From Ligustrum vulgare (lineage: Eukaryota > Streptophyta > Magnoliopsida > Lamiales > Oleaceae), in assembly GCA_963555705.1 (NCBI GenBank), contig OY743189.1, positions 203,501 to 267,500 on the forward strand: 64,000 nucleotides of DNA, written 5' to 3'. This document shows positions 22,240 through 35,000 of the stretch, piece after piece. Made by a program: the position numbers and the translations under genes. Position 1 is the stretch's first letter, and every line of letters begins with the position of its first letter. The notes below the pieces were generated by a model. That model worked only from the letters and a program-made list of their open reading frames with translations. It made no database searches and was not told where the DNA came from.

Positions 22240-23060
22240 AATGGGGGATGAAGAAAATGTTGTGAAGATTTCGTAGAAGAAGATTGCTGTCAAGATTGCT
22301 GGATGAAGAAGATGCTGGATTGGGGATGAAGATTTTGTGGATGCAGCTGCTTTGATGAACAAAATGCAGTGTATGGGACTGCACGATGGCTATAAAACTT
22401 TGCTGGACTGGAAATGTTAAGGTACAAAGGTTGACTGGAAATTAATTCAAGTTTTTTCTTAGTCTCTATTTTTATAGGGCAGAAAATAGATGTATTTCAG
22501 CCTATATGTTGACATAATAACCTGTGCCTAGTTTCCAGCATGTAACATTTATAGATTTTATCAGATTGTATGTGTACCTTCTTTCCATTTTAGGAGAAAA
22601 TCAGCAACATCATCTTCACAATATACAATGCATGACAGGTCCTATTTTGTTTTGTAATGACTGAAGATTTCGTGGAAGAAGATTGCTGTGAAGATTGCTG
22701 GATGAAGAAGATGCTGGATTGGGGATGAAGATTTTGTGGATGCAGCTGCTTTGATGAACAAAATGCAGTGTATGCTGCACGGTGGCTGTATAAAACATTG
22801 TTGGACTGGAGCAGGTACTTTATGGATGCAGCTGATAAGTATATTGGGGATGAAAGAGACTGGTCTGATCTCAGCATTAAATGTTATGTACAAAGGTTGA
22901 CTAAAATGTTATTTATAGATTTCCAGCATGTAACATTTCTAGATTTTATCAGATTGTATATGTACCTTCTTTCCATTTTAGGAGAGAATCAGCAGCAACA
23001 TTTTCACAATATACAATGCATGACAGGTCCTATTTTGTTTTGTAATGTCTGGAAAGATTT
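22240..23060. repeat. Second direct duplication inside the Helitron
   Basis: GATGAAGAAGATGCTGGATT and its surroundings occur near 22300 and 22700, and ACAATGCATGACAGGTCC near 22625 and 23015. The two copies differ by scattered substitutions and small indels. Confidence 0.8.
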
Positions 23061-23413
23061 CAATTTCAAATGGTGCATTATCTTTTACTTTTTGTATTTT
23101 TTTTTCTGTTATTATTTTGTGGTACAGAAATGGGCGGGAGAACAGTCCAGGCACTCTCCCTTTTATATATTAGATAGATTTTATTAATTGAATATTATTA
23201 TTGTTATATTTGAATTATTTTGTAGTGGAATGATTTCGAAGCCGTCACGATCAATGTAGCAATTAAAAAGTTTATACTTTGCTTACTTGTAAATTTTATG
23301 TCCGATTTTTTATTTTATTTGTTAAGCTTGTCAATTTCTTTGATTAAGTTGTAAGTGACCAAATTGCACAAGGTAGTGTTTGAAATGAGATAATTGCCAT
23401 GGAATTAGAATAA

Positions 23414-23923
23414 GGTTGTGTTTGATAGGCGAAGTTTTCCACGTGATTTTCCAACTTTGCGCTGTTTGGTTGCCTAAGTTTTCCATGGAATTCATTTTTC
23501 CACTTGTCTCGAAATCCGGTATTTTCCTTGTTTTGGATGAATTCGTTTTCCCAGGGGGGGAGGAGGTTTTATTTTCCATGGAAAATCTTATACCATTTTC
23601 ATTACGTTTGATCCTTTTTGTTGTTGCTAATTGATTTATTTTTTTTCTAAAAATTAACATTATTATTATTAAGTACAAACTTGTTAAAAAATGAAAAAAA
23701 AAATAAAAAATATTATAATAACTAAATTTTACTTTATTTTCCATAGAAAATAGTGTCAATCAAACAACAAAAGTTGGAAAATTCATTCGCCTTTTCTACC
23801 TAGAAAATTAAACCAATCAAACACATAAACTTTCAATTCCCAGGAATTTAATTCCCTAGAATTCAATTCCCTGGAATTCATTTTCTTTCCACCCAATTTC
23901 CACCCTCGCTATCAAACGCAGCC
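23414..23923. mobile_element. Tourist-like (PIF/Harbinger) MITE, 510 bp
   Basis: The ends GGTTGTGTTTGATAGGCGA and, as complement, GGCTGCGTTTGATAGCGA form imperfect inverted repeats, with TAA on both sides (23411-23413 and 23924-23926). The interior repeats GGAATTCATTTTCC-like phrases. No transposase. Confidence 0.82.
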
Positions 23924-23929
23924 TAAGTT

Positions 23930-24393
23930 TTCTCACTTTTCCACTTTATTGTTGTTTGATGATTGGTTAACTTTGCATGGGAAAATCAATTCTAGCTTTT
24001 ATAAAACGACTGTACAATTCCTTGGTTTCCTAGCAAATGAATTCTTATGGGTTAGGTGGTAATTGGTTTTTTTGCAAATTATAAATGTCACTTTTTTGTT
24101 ATTGTTAATTGACTTATTTTTTTACAAGAAATTAACATTATTATTATTAAGTACAAATTTGTAAAAAATTAATTTTTTTTTTATTAAAATAGCAAAATTT
24201 TGTTTTATTTGCCATGAAAAATAATGTCAATTAAATAACAAAAGTTGGAAAATTTTCTACTTTTTCCACTTGAAAAATTAAATCAATCAAACATATTAAA
24301 CTTTTAATTCCATAGAATTCATTTCCCTATAATTCAATTTTATGGAATTCGTTTTCTTTCCATTCAAATTCCATCCTTACTATCAAATGGACC
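23930..24393. mobile_element. Second, 5'-decayed copy of the same MITE family
   Basis: Shares TTAACATTATTATTATTAAG and the terminus CTATCAAATGGACC followed by TAA with the neighbouring 23414-23923 element. Its left end cannot be defined. Confidence 0.6.
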
Positions 24394-24904
24394 TAAATTG
24401 AAAATTGGGGGAAAGTTCAGTGGGAATTGAAGATTAAATAGAAGTTTGGGACTTACTTATGTGCATGGTGAAAATTGAGGGACTAAATTGCAAATTTCAA
24501 AAGTTGAATTTTAAAGCCCTACCCCATCCCCAAACCCGTATCTCTCCCGCTCTCTCTCTCGTACAATCCCCCACCCCAGCCGACACTCTCGGCTCCCTCT
24601 TCTCCTCCCACCTCGCCGTCGACAGTCACCGGCGCCGACCACCGCCACTATTCCCCCACGGTAACACTCTTCTTGCCCCTCCCTATCGCGGGCGCACACT
24701 GGTTTGCACAGTGTTCACACGCGCAAACACACTGTCACACACACGAAATCACACAAGCATATGTTGATTTCAATGTTGGTATATATGTTGAATGTATGTA
24801 CATGTGAAGATTTTCAAATTCAGAATTTTTTTAGATTTCGAATTCTAACTGTTAAATTGGAGATTTGGGTGATGTTTATAATTGTATGTATATATTGACA
24901 TGTG

Positions 24905-25085
24905 TGTGTGGCGTTTGGTAATGCTATTTGGTTTATAAATTGGTTTATTCATGATTTTGTGGTAAAAAATAGTGGTTGAAAATTGAAGAAATAAAATATG
25001 TACGATTAAAAAGTGGTTTGAGAAATTGTGTAGTTTATAAACATATTTATAAACCAATTTTTGTAGTTTACCAAACACATGCTTA
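24905..25085. mobile_element. Small MITE-like inverted-repeat element
   Basis: GTGTGGCGTTTGGTAA near 24906 and TTACCAAACACATGC near 25068-25082 form inverted ends around an AT-rich core, in which TTTATAAA phrases are mirrored. The target duplication is unclear. Confidence 0.5.
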
Positions 25086-26688
25086 ATTGAAATTTCTAGT
25101 TAATCTTTGAGTTAAATTTGTAATTATCAGATTTTGAGGAAAATAATATAAATGTGTTTCTAAGTTTTAGTTTTGGAAAAAAGTGATAAAGGCATGTGGA
25201 TTAATTTTCAGATTTTAGAAATTTAAGGATTTAGTTAGTTTTAATTAAATTTATGTTTAAATTTATGAATTTGTAGCTTAAGATCATTTTGGAATGAGTT
25301 TTGTCTAGTTTTAACTTGTGTAAATTGATAAGTAACATTTCAAATTTGTCTTTGAATCTAATATATTGCTTCGAATATGATATTATGTGTAAGACATAGT
25401 TTAAGGATACGTTTGGGTTAAATTGTGAGTCACATAGAAGTCTTAACATCGGTTAGGGGTTTTAAATGTGTTTGTGAACTAAAAGCTATATTTTGTTAAT
25501 GAAAGGAATTAATTAGGACATTTGGTACATTGACGTCGCGGATAACCAAGACTTTCACCAGATATTTAAGTAAAGTGAATACTAAGGAATTCAAGTAAAT
25601 AAACTTCCCCTATTTTCATCAAAGTTAAAAGTTAATGTGGAATTAATGTGTTTAAGTGACCTTGTTAATTACGTATTTTTGATGTTTTTGGTTTACGATA
25701 TGCAAGTATGTGTATTTACGGAAATGTTTAAGCGTGCACGTTATCATATCATTGCATCATCAAGCATGCATTGACATCGAATTTGGGAAGTCAAAATGTT
25801 TTTAAATGAAAAGAATGTGTAAATGTGCAAGTTCGTTCAAAAGTTACGTGTCCCAAGGTTTAAGAATGAATGAGTGTACTTCTATGTCATGAAAGATGCG
25901 AGTGGGAAATAGGGGACCCGCGTACCCGAAAGTAATGAGCCACTTGCGGTGGAACAATGTAATGAGCTGCTTTGCGGTTGAATAAAGTGAATTAGCCGCT
26001 TTGCGGTTTTACCGGTAAATTTGATCTGATTCCAAATAAGAATTGTCTACTGTTATTCGATTGACTAGAAGATACATTAAGTGAGCTCACGATGGAAATG
26101 AAGTAAAAGCTTTTAAATGTTTAAGTGAGTATGAAAAATTTGAAAGTTTTGAAAAGTTAAAGTAAATGAGGATACATATTTTGAAGTTTTTAAAGCATAT
26201 CATGTCATGAGCATGCATCACGTGCAGGTTTACTTATTGAGCTTTAGCTCGCCCCAATGCCTCCCCTCCATTTCAGGTGTGCAAGTTAGATGATCAGAGG
26301 AGAACGCTTGGGGGCAGACTCAGACAGTCCCCGCTTTCATTTTTTTAAATAAGGTTAGACTTACTTAAGTTTTTCATTAATTATTCTTATTCATTTATAT
26401 TGATAATTGTTTTGGAGTTAGCTTTGAATAAGTAATGGTATCGTATTAGCGATTAAACAACCTCTTTTTCATTTGTTAATGTTTATTGGTTTGGAATTAT
26501 CATGTTGAGGAGTTTGGGATTGATTGAAATGGTTTTGGTGATGTTGGATATTGAATGAATTGATATTTATGTTTTTAAATGGTTGTGATGTCTCTCTACA
26601 GGTTGGTTAAGTCCAATTTATAGAGGTTACTTTACCGAAATTTTTGTAGAATCTTATAATAGAAAAATGAAAATCTTAGGCCCTGTTC

Positions 26689-27542
26689 TCTTTGCAGTTT
26701 TGAGGTCGTTTTCTGTTTTTATTTTCGAAAACACTAAAAACGCGTTCTCTTTACTATTTTCGAAAACGCATTTTGGAAAACAAAAAAAAAATTGTACACA
26801 AAACGCAAAACGCCCAAAACCTCGTTATGGGCGTTATGTGTGTATTTCAACAAAAAATGTTGAAAACGCGGAAAAGGTGTTTTGGGATTTTTTTTTTTTT
26901 TAAGAATTATCCTAACTTGGAAGTTGGAACTAAGCTTAATATAAAGTTTTTATTTTTTATTTTTATTTTTATTTTTATTTTTTTTAGAATTATCCTAACT
27001 TGGAACTAAGCCTGAATAAAGATTTTTTTGGGGAGAATTATCCTAACTTGGAACTAAGCTTAAATAAAGTTTTATTAAATTCAATATCAACATTACAAAA
27101 AAAATTAAGTGAGAATTCTTATTTTATATTTCAAAAAATCCCTTAATAAATGGACTCTGGTGGTTTTGAAAGAATTTGCATTTTTTGGATTTTAATAGAA
27201 CTAGAGCTTCCTCAAATCCCGAACCTGATCAAGCTGTGTTAATATAGACTCTTAATGCTCACGTTAGTGTGTTGCATGTAATCATATTTTCAGTGTATTG
27301 TGAAAGGAAATTTGAATTTGAGCTAATACTATTCTGCAAGCAAATTAATTAAAAATAGTTTAAGTAGTATTCTGCAAAATTTCAAACAGAACGTATTTTT
27401 CAGCTTTTCATTTTCAAAAACAGTTTTCAGAAATGACAAACCAAACGCGTTTTCAGCAAATTTGAAAACAAAAATAAAAACAGGAAATACAAAACATTTT
27501 CGAAAATGAAAATACAAAATAAAATACAAACAGAACGCCACC
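26689..27542. mobile_element. Tourist-like MITE, 854 bp, with an internal triplication
   Basis: Flanked by TTA (26686-26688 and 27543-27545). Ends are GGCCCTGTTCTCTTTG and, as complement, GGTGGCGTTCTGTTTG. Between about 26905 and 27080 the phrase GAATTATCCTAACTTGGAA occurs three times, separated by T-rich spacers, so the element grew by internal tandem duplication. Confidence 0.8.
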
Positions 27543-27867
27543 TTAGTATTTAAAATGATTTATTTCCGCATATAAAGTGAAAGGAAGTTAATACGTCTAG
27601 GTTTAAGATTTTAAACTGGGGTGTTACAATTAATGAGTACCAAACATGTGCTAAGAATAAAAGGATTCCTTAATAATGAAGAACTGATTTTAGTTTATGC
27701 AAGTTAATAACTTGGGTTTGTGATAATTTGTAAAATGCATATGCTTGTCACAAGTACAACAAGTCATAAAAATATGTTAATTTGTCTTAATGCTACTAAT
27801 CTTATAAACTGACTTTTGAACTGAAAGAATTTCCTTCCAGTTGCTCATCAGATTTCACAGCTTAAGT

Positions 27868-28036
27868 TAGGGCTGGGCGTTTTGGTTTTCGGTTCGATTA
27901 TTGAAGGAACCGGAACCGAACCTAAAATTTCGGCTCTGGTTCTCAAAACTTAAGGGCTGAATGATTTTGGTTCTCATTCGGTTTCGGTCATTTTTTCGGT
28001 TCTCTGTTTGGTTCTTTTGTTAAAAATTAAATTTTG
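27868..28036. mobile_element. hAT-like MITE fragment upstream of AGO6
   Basis: TAGGGCTGGGCGTTTTGG at its left end, then repeated GGTTC/GAACCG phrases (CGGAACCGAACC, TTCGGTTCTC), are typical of this GC-skewed MITE class. No matching right end is present. Confidence 0.5.
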
Positions 28037-29057
28037 AGCAAACGTGAAAAAAAAACAAAATATTGGGTAAATTTGTGGTCAAGGTGAGAAATATATAGGG
28101 TCCATACAATACCAACATAAATGGACTTGTGAGTTTAGGGTCTTCAGTGTTTATTTGATGCCATAATTGTGATTCCCAATGGTTGAATGCTTTATAAGAT
28201 TTTAGTTAATTAGTTTTTTATATTTTCAAATATGTCCTTTCTTTACACATGCGTTCCTTTTTTACATGTTGGAGCTTTTTTCCTGATCCGGTCTTTTATC
28301 CTCAGTTTGATAAAAGTTTTTTGTTTATAAATAGAGAATTTGTTATTTTCAAGGTACAATATGGGGTTGAAAAATGATTTTGAAAAATGTGTGGTTAAAA
28401 AGTGATTTGGAGAAATGTGCTGTTTATAGACAATTTACAAAACGGAGACATAGTTGTATTTATTAGTTACAAATGTTGTACTACTATCTTACTAAAGAAA
28501 GTATATGTGAATACCATTTTTAAAACTTGAAGCAAAACTGGGTGTTCAAGGAATAATATCAACAAAAGGGGGAAAGACCTTGATTTGAGTTGTTATACTT
28601 GCAACCTAATATATCTAAACCAGTATAATCTAAGCTTATTCTGCCTATTAAAAATCGTCCCAGCGTACCCTTGTATTGAATGCATTTGGTTTTTAATTCA
28701 TAGTTGGCTGCTATTTGTTTCAAGAATTTCCTAATTTTCTTTTCCTGATTTGTGGCTATGTTATTTGTTGAGTTCTCAAAAGTTTTCATGTTAGATAAAC
28801 AATTTCGTTAATATGTTTTTAGCTATGTCTGTCATTTTTAGTTGTTCTCAGTGATTGATCCGTGAACTAAACATCTGTTTAATTCCATAGCATCCTTTTT
28901 AGAATTCTAATCTATTGTATCATTTTTCTAGAGATTGACTGTAATATGATCCTATGTGCTTCATTCCGTTTCCGTGTTTTCGTTTGGTTGTTCGAAGGAT
29001 GATGCTTATGAAAATTTGCCTGCTTAACCGTTCTAGGTTACTTATTCAACTAGGGTA
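28037..29057 (+). promoter_or_regulatory. AGO6 upstream region
   Basis: About 1 kb of AT-rich sequence precedes the ATG at 29058. No confident TATA box or start site can be given. A MITE-like AT-rich inverted element may lie at 28300-28460 (GTTTATAAATAG ... CTGTTTATAGAC). Confidence 0.4.
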
Positions 29058-32000
29058 ATGGAAAAGGCTGGTGAAGAGAAGGATAATTCCCTGCCTTTGC
29101 CCCCATTATCACCAACTATACCACCAAGTGTGAAGGTAGAAAAAGTGGACCTGCCTAAACGGTCTATAATTAGCCGGCCTGGATTTGGGACTTCTGGACA
29201 GCACATCTCTCTGCTTACAAATCACTTCAAAGCTTCAATAAAAAATCCCGATGAAATTTTTTACCATTACAGTGTACACTTATCTGTTACTCTCTCCTTG
29301 TTTTATCCATGTCATTAAGATACAAGATGAAGCTATATGATTCATCTTGTGTGCAGGTTTCCATTCATTATGATAATGGAAGAGCTGTTAGCGGCAAGGC
29401 AATTGGGAGAAAAGTCATTGACAAGCTTTACCAAACATACTCTTCTGAACTTGCTGGGAAGAGTTTTGCATATGACGGGGCAAATAGTCTTTATACGGTG
29501 AAGCCATTACCACAAAACAGCTTGGAGTTCACAGTAGTTCTTGAGGAGTCTATTGGAAAAAGGTTATTTTTAAGATCATATATGTTTCTGTTGTGCTTAT
29601 TTTTTCAGACTTCACAGTGCATCTAGTTTTAACACAAAGAATCTTTTGTTTAGTGATAGTGGGAACCCTTCTCATAATGGTAGCCTGAGTGAGTCTGGTA
29701 AAAGGTCTAAGCATTCTCTACAGGTGAAAACATTTAAAGTAGAGATCAGTCATGCAGCCAAAGTACCGTTGAAATTCATTTCTTTTGCCTGTCAAGGAGC
29801 TGAACCAGAAAGAGTTCAAGATGCAGTGAGAGTGCTAGATATTATACTCAGACAAGAAGCTGCTAATAGGCATAAAATATCTTTTTCTTTGTTGTATTTG
29901 GAAAATTGCTGTCAGCTTGTTGCATAAAACATGAATGTTGGATGCAGAGGGTGCCTTTTGGTGAGACAATCATTCTTTCATGATGACTCCCGGCTTTTCA
30001 CTGATGTTGGAGGGGGTGTGACTGGTGTAAGAGGATTCCATTCCAGCTTTAGTCCGAATCTTGGTGGCTTTTCTCTGAATATGGGTAGATTTATGATTTC
30101 AGCTTAGAAGCATGATCCTTTTTAGTGAACATTTTGAATTTTTAATGCGGCTTAATTTTCTCGGTACAGATGTATCTACAACTGTAATCTTGACGCCTGG
30201 ACCTGTACTAGATTTCCTTCTTGCTAACCAAAATGTGAGAGAACATTGTTATATTGACTGGGCAAAGGTAAACAACTGCCAACTCCTAGCTATTCCTTCC
30301 CATCTATTTTAATAATAATGTCGAGACTGGATATAGGCAAAAAAGACACTGAAGAATATGAGGATTAAAGCCAGGCATAATAATATGGAGTTCAAGATCA
30401 CTGGTTTCAGCGAGAACCCTTGCCATCAGCAGTTGTGAGTGGTTACTAACCTTGCAGAGCTTTTATCTTCATTTCTTGCAGCCAAAAGACCCTTGATGTT
30501 GATTCATGTTTCCAGTTTTACGTTGAAATTGAAAACCAGTAGTCGTGGTGATGACGGAGGAGAGTCTTTGGAAATTACCGTGTATGAATATTTTACCAAA
30601 CACCGTGGCATAGAACTTAAACATTCAGCCTTCATGCCGTGCCTTGATGTTGGAAAACCGACACGACCAATTTATCTGCCATTGGAGGTGCAAAATTCTT
30701 TCTGTAGTTATGTACTTAAATCTGAACTATCTCTGTTTTTTTTTTTTCACAACTTCTTAGCCTCTTCAAAAATTTAGTTACCTGCTTTCTTCTTCTATCA
30801 GCTGTGCTCTCTGGTTCCTCTACAAAGATACACAAAAGCATTATCACCGATGCAAAAAGCATCTTTAATTGAAAAATCAAGGCAGAAGCCTCTGGATAGA
30901 ATTCAAGTTATAACTGATGTAAGCGGTTCAGCCCAATTCCTTTTCTTCTATTTATTTATTACTGCAGTTTCTCTTCTACCTTGAAACCTTGTAGGCCATG
31001 AGGAACTATTGCTATGATGACAACCCACTCCTTAATGCTTGTGGCATTTCAATTGAAAAGCAACTTACTCAAGTTGATGGCCGCATCCTTGAGGCACCCA
31101 AGGTGGTTATTGATCAGTCTTTTGATGGATTCTTGTGCAGAATCTTTTACATTGCAGATTTACAATTCTTATATGTTCTTCTACTTGCAGTTAAAGGTTG
31201 GCGGAGGTGAAGACTGCTTTCCTCGTAATGGTCGGTGGAACTTCAATAACAAGGTACTGTCTTTTGTCTTCTATAATGATAATTAAATTTGTTTCACAGT
31301 GAAGGGCATAAAAAGGAGAGTTCATAGAGATTGGTATTTGTAGACTCTGATTTTCTTAATTTTACTTCCTGTGTGACAATCGTTATAGTTTCTGACTTAT
31401 CAATTTATCATTTTAATTTCTCTCTTTTTGAAGAAACTTTATAGAGCGACATGGATAGACAGCTGGGCAATTGTGAACTTCTCTTCAAGTTGTGATATAA
31501 GCTACATTTCGAGGGAACTTATCAATTGTGGAAGGAACAAGGGCATTGTATGTTGTAAATTATTCTTTTTGATTATGTTTATTTGCTTTCTTAATTTCCA
31601 ATTAAAACATTTCTCGTTTCCTTAAACGTCAGCATATTGAACGCCCACATACATTAATTGAGGAAGATTCTCAATCTAGAATTGCTGGGCCAGTTATACG
31701 CGTAGAAAAGATGTTCGAACGGCTAATGAATAAGTTACCTGAACCCCCTGAGTTTCTTCTTTGCGTCTTGGCGGAACGGAAAAACTCTGATATTTATGGT
31801 ATATATCTTTTGTTTCATATTAGCAAGTTTATAATGTTTCATATTATAATTACACGCTTTCCTTTTTCTATTGGAAAATAAATATGGCTACAACATTTAG
31901 GACCTTGGAAGAAAAAATGTCTGCTTAGCTTGGGTATTGTTACCCAATGCATTTCTCCTATTAAGATCAATGAACAATACCTCACAAACGTGCTTCTCAA

Positions 32001-35000
32001 AATCAATACCAAGGTAATATATTATCAGAACTCATAAAAATTAATCATGTTTTGCTCTCTGATTCATCATATTTTTAAGAATCATGATACATGTACAACT
32101 TTGTTGTACAACTTTTACTTACAACATTGATGTGGCACAATCTTGTTAGTTCACACACCACATCATCTTCAAAATCAATAAATCACAATTTGTCACATCA
32201 TACATTGTAAGTAAATTCCAAAGTTCTACAAAAAAGTTTTACAAGTATCATAATCATAATTTTAATATGTAACCAATTTCCTTTGTAGTTAGGGGGGATC
32301 AATTCATTGTTAGCAATAGAGCATTCTCGTGGCATTCCCCTCATTAAGGACACACCAACAATGATCTTAGGAATGGATGTCTCACACGGATCTCCTGCTC
32401 GATCAGATATCCCATCCATTGCTGCTGTAATTCTTGATGCCTATAGAGTTGTTTGCAGTATATTGTCACCACACTAAATATGCTTAAGCCTATGTTTGGC
32501 AAACTATGTTTTTTTATGTTTTTAACTTTTTAAACAACACAATTCTCAAAATCACTTTTTAACTACACACATTCTCTCCACTTTTCAACCACATATTCTA
32601 CCTCGAAAATATAAAAAAACATGTTTTTAAACATACAATTTTTAACAAACAGAGTGTAAGACTGCATCAATTTATTTTGTCCAGGTTGTAGGATCTCGAC
32701 CATGGCCACTGATATCAAGGTATAGGGCAGCTGTGCGAACCCAAGGTTCAAAGGTTGAGATGATTGAATCTTTATTCAAGCCTTTAGCAAATGGGGGGGA
32801 TGATGGCATTATGAGGTACTAATGTGAAATGATTTTTCAACGTCTCTTTCATATGCATAAATATATACTTTTCACAATTATAATTCTTAGTATGCTGAAG
32901 GAATATCAATCAATCGTGCTTCAGGGAACTGCTTCTGGATTTCTATCAAATTAGCAATGGGCGCAAACCATCCCAGATTGTTGTTTTCAGGTAAGACTCG
33001 TCATGACAAAAAGTGGAACTTTAAACTATTCAAATTATTCTTAAATAGATGCATTTGAGTTCTTAAGTTGCTCCTATCATAAATTACATATTTTTCCTCA
33101 ATTATAGTTCTATCAAATTATTGTCAAATTTTGAGCACATATTCAAGGATGTGCTTTATTATAAATAGGGATGGTAAAAAACCTGACGGCCCGGGACTCT
33201 CGGGGGCCTGATCCCATTAGGGGTGATCCACCCCGAAATTTCGGGTTAGGGTGGAGAAGCCACCTCGAACCCGCCCCACGACTCGAAATTTTTTTTTTTT
33301 TTTTTTTTTTTAATTTTCCCCCTATTTTTCCCTATTAAAAAAATGAAAAAAAAAAATAAAAAAAGTAAAAAATTAATTAAAAAGATAAATGGGGCGGAAT
33401 GGTTGCCCCGACTTCCCCCGAGACCTGCGGGAAACTCACGGGTCCGGGGCGGGGCATGCCTGACCAGCCCCGAGCCCGATCCATTGCTATCCCTAATTGT
33501 AAAGTGATCAAGCTTATATAGAAAATTGTGAGTATGCACTTGACATAATTGATTCATTTTCATTCTTTACGTGTCTAAACGTCTCCCAGGGATGGTGTGA
33601 ATGAATCACAGTTTGCTCAAGTTATGAACATTGAGCTTGACCAAATGATCAAGGTACTTTTCTGTTTATGTCCATGAAAATTTGAATGAGCTTATATAGG
33701 CCATTTTCGTTGCTTTCCTTATGAAATCATCTGTTTTGTTTTGATTTCCAAATTTTGTATATAAGCAAATTAACTTGCTGATCTTTTTTATACATTTACT
33801 AATAGATGCAAACTTATTTAGTAAAAAATATTGATGCCCTTCATGGAAGTTCATTTCCGAAAACTTTGATTCAGACTAAAGTTTTGCTATTGTAGGCTTA
33901 TCAGCATCTTGGCGAGGTTGACGTTCCAAAGTTCACTTTGATAGTGGCTCAAAAGAATCATCACACTAAACTATTTCAAGCTGCTGCCCCTGGAAATGTC
34001 CCACCTGGTGTGTTTATTTTTATCATTTTACTCCTATTTTATTTTAAATCAAACTTTGACATCTCTCTCTATCTCTCTCTCTGTTCAGGTACTGTTGTGG
34101 ACACCAAAGTTGTTCATCCCACAAAGTATGATTTCTTCATGTGTTCTCATGCAGGGATGATTGTAAGTATTATTATCCTTCTCTCTACCTATATTGCAAA
34201 TGTAGTGGTTCTCTTATTTTATTGGAGACTACCTTGAGATTGGATCCTTCTCTTTTTCCCCCCTTGTCTTTCCATTTTGGTTGTCAAAAAAATTGAACAC
34301 AGAAGGGTGTATATTTACAAACGATTTAAATCATCTTTTTGTTGTACCTTATAATTGTTTTTGTTGTACCCATGCTTATGTGGCAAAATGATGGCGTCTA
34401 CCTACCTAATGTGACGAGTTAAATTATCTGATGTTTAGGCAAAAGCTCCCTCATGGTAGAGGAAGTCAGCAGATTCTTTATACTCTTTAAGGGCTTTGTA
34501 TGTTTGTAGTGCTTTTTGTGACGGGCTTATTTTCTTTCTATCGAAAATCAAGCACTGTGCGGCCTTAACACTTGATATGTCTTGACACCTCTCGAGAAAA
34601 ACGTTAAGTCAGCCTCTCCCTCACAAGAATTTAACCTTGAGGTTGAAATTCTATCACTCTTATATGGGAGAATGGAGAATTCGAAAATAAGGAACAAGAA
34701 TAAGTTTTGGAGAATCTCTACTATTTGCAAGGTCATTCTTAGTTGGATCCACCTCTTTGCAAGTTGTCCTTATCACCAACTTGTCCTTATCACATGTGTA
34801 GAATCTTCTTACAAGTTGTGGTGCTTGGTTGTCTCCAACCTTGTCAAGTTGTATGGTTGTTTCTAGCTTTTGCAAGTAGCTTCCTTGGTGGCTAAGCAAG
34901 TTCCCTTATCTTTTATGTTCCTTGTCAACTTTTACCACCCACATCTTTTGACCACTTGATCAAGTGGCTTATCTCTTCAGCATCCATATCCTTTTAGCCC

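Larger units (their letters stand above)
20552..23178 (-). mobile_element. Helitron with partial Rep/helicase
   Basis: The minus-strand 3' end shows the Helitron signature: a hairpin CCGTGCATCGCACGG, then GTACGTACTAG ending at 20552, followed by T. The 5' end is TCTAATATATAAAAGGG near 23174 (or TCTATCTAATA from 23178), preceded by A, so insertion was between A and T. About 2.6 kb remain. Only the helicase C-terminus survives (20707-21153). The interior is made of direct duplications: about 425 bp around 21131-21900, and about 400-440 bp around 22240-23050. It is not autonomous. Confidence 0.85.
24400..27628 (+). mobile_element. Long LTR-like sequence (gypsy type), interrupted by a MITE
   Basis: The sequence resembles plant gypsy LTR organisation. 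A CT-rich leader (24530-24660) is followed by a long AT-rich body and TTATTGAGCTTTAGCTCGCCC near 26235, then TTTCAGGTGTGCAAG, and it ends CTGGGGTGTTACA at 27628. I could not find the TG start; it may lie near 24400. The short open frames are not supported as genes. Confidence 0.55.

Noticed and set aside
22768..23187. A 139-codon + strand ORF in the Helitron
   Set aside because: Covers duplicated Helitron sequence and poly-T; no domain recognised, and it ends at the element terminus.
33246..33563. A minus-strand ORF of 105 codons inside AGO6 intron 16
   Set aside because: It lies within a GC-rich MITE with a poly-A/T core and includes a long lysine run; not a gene.
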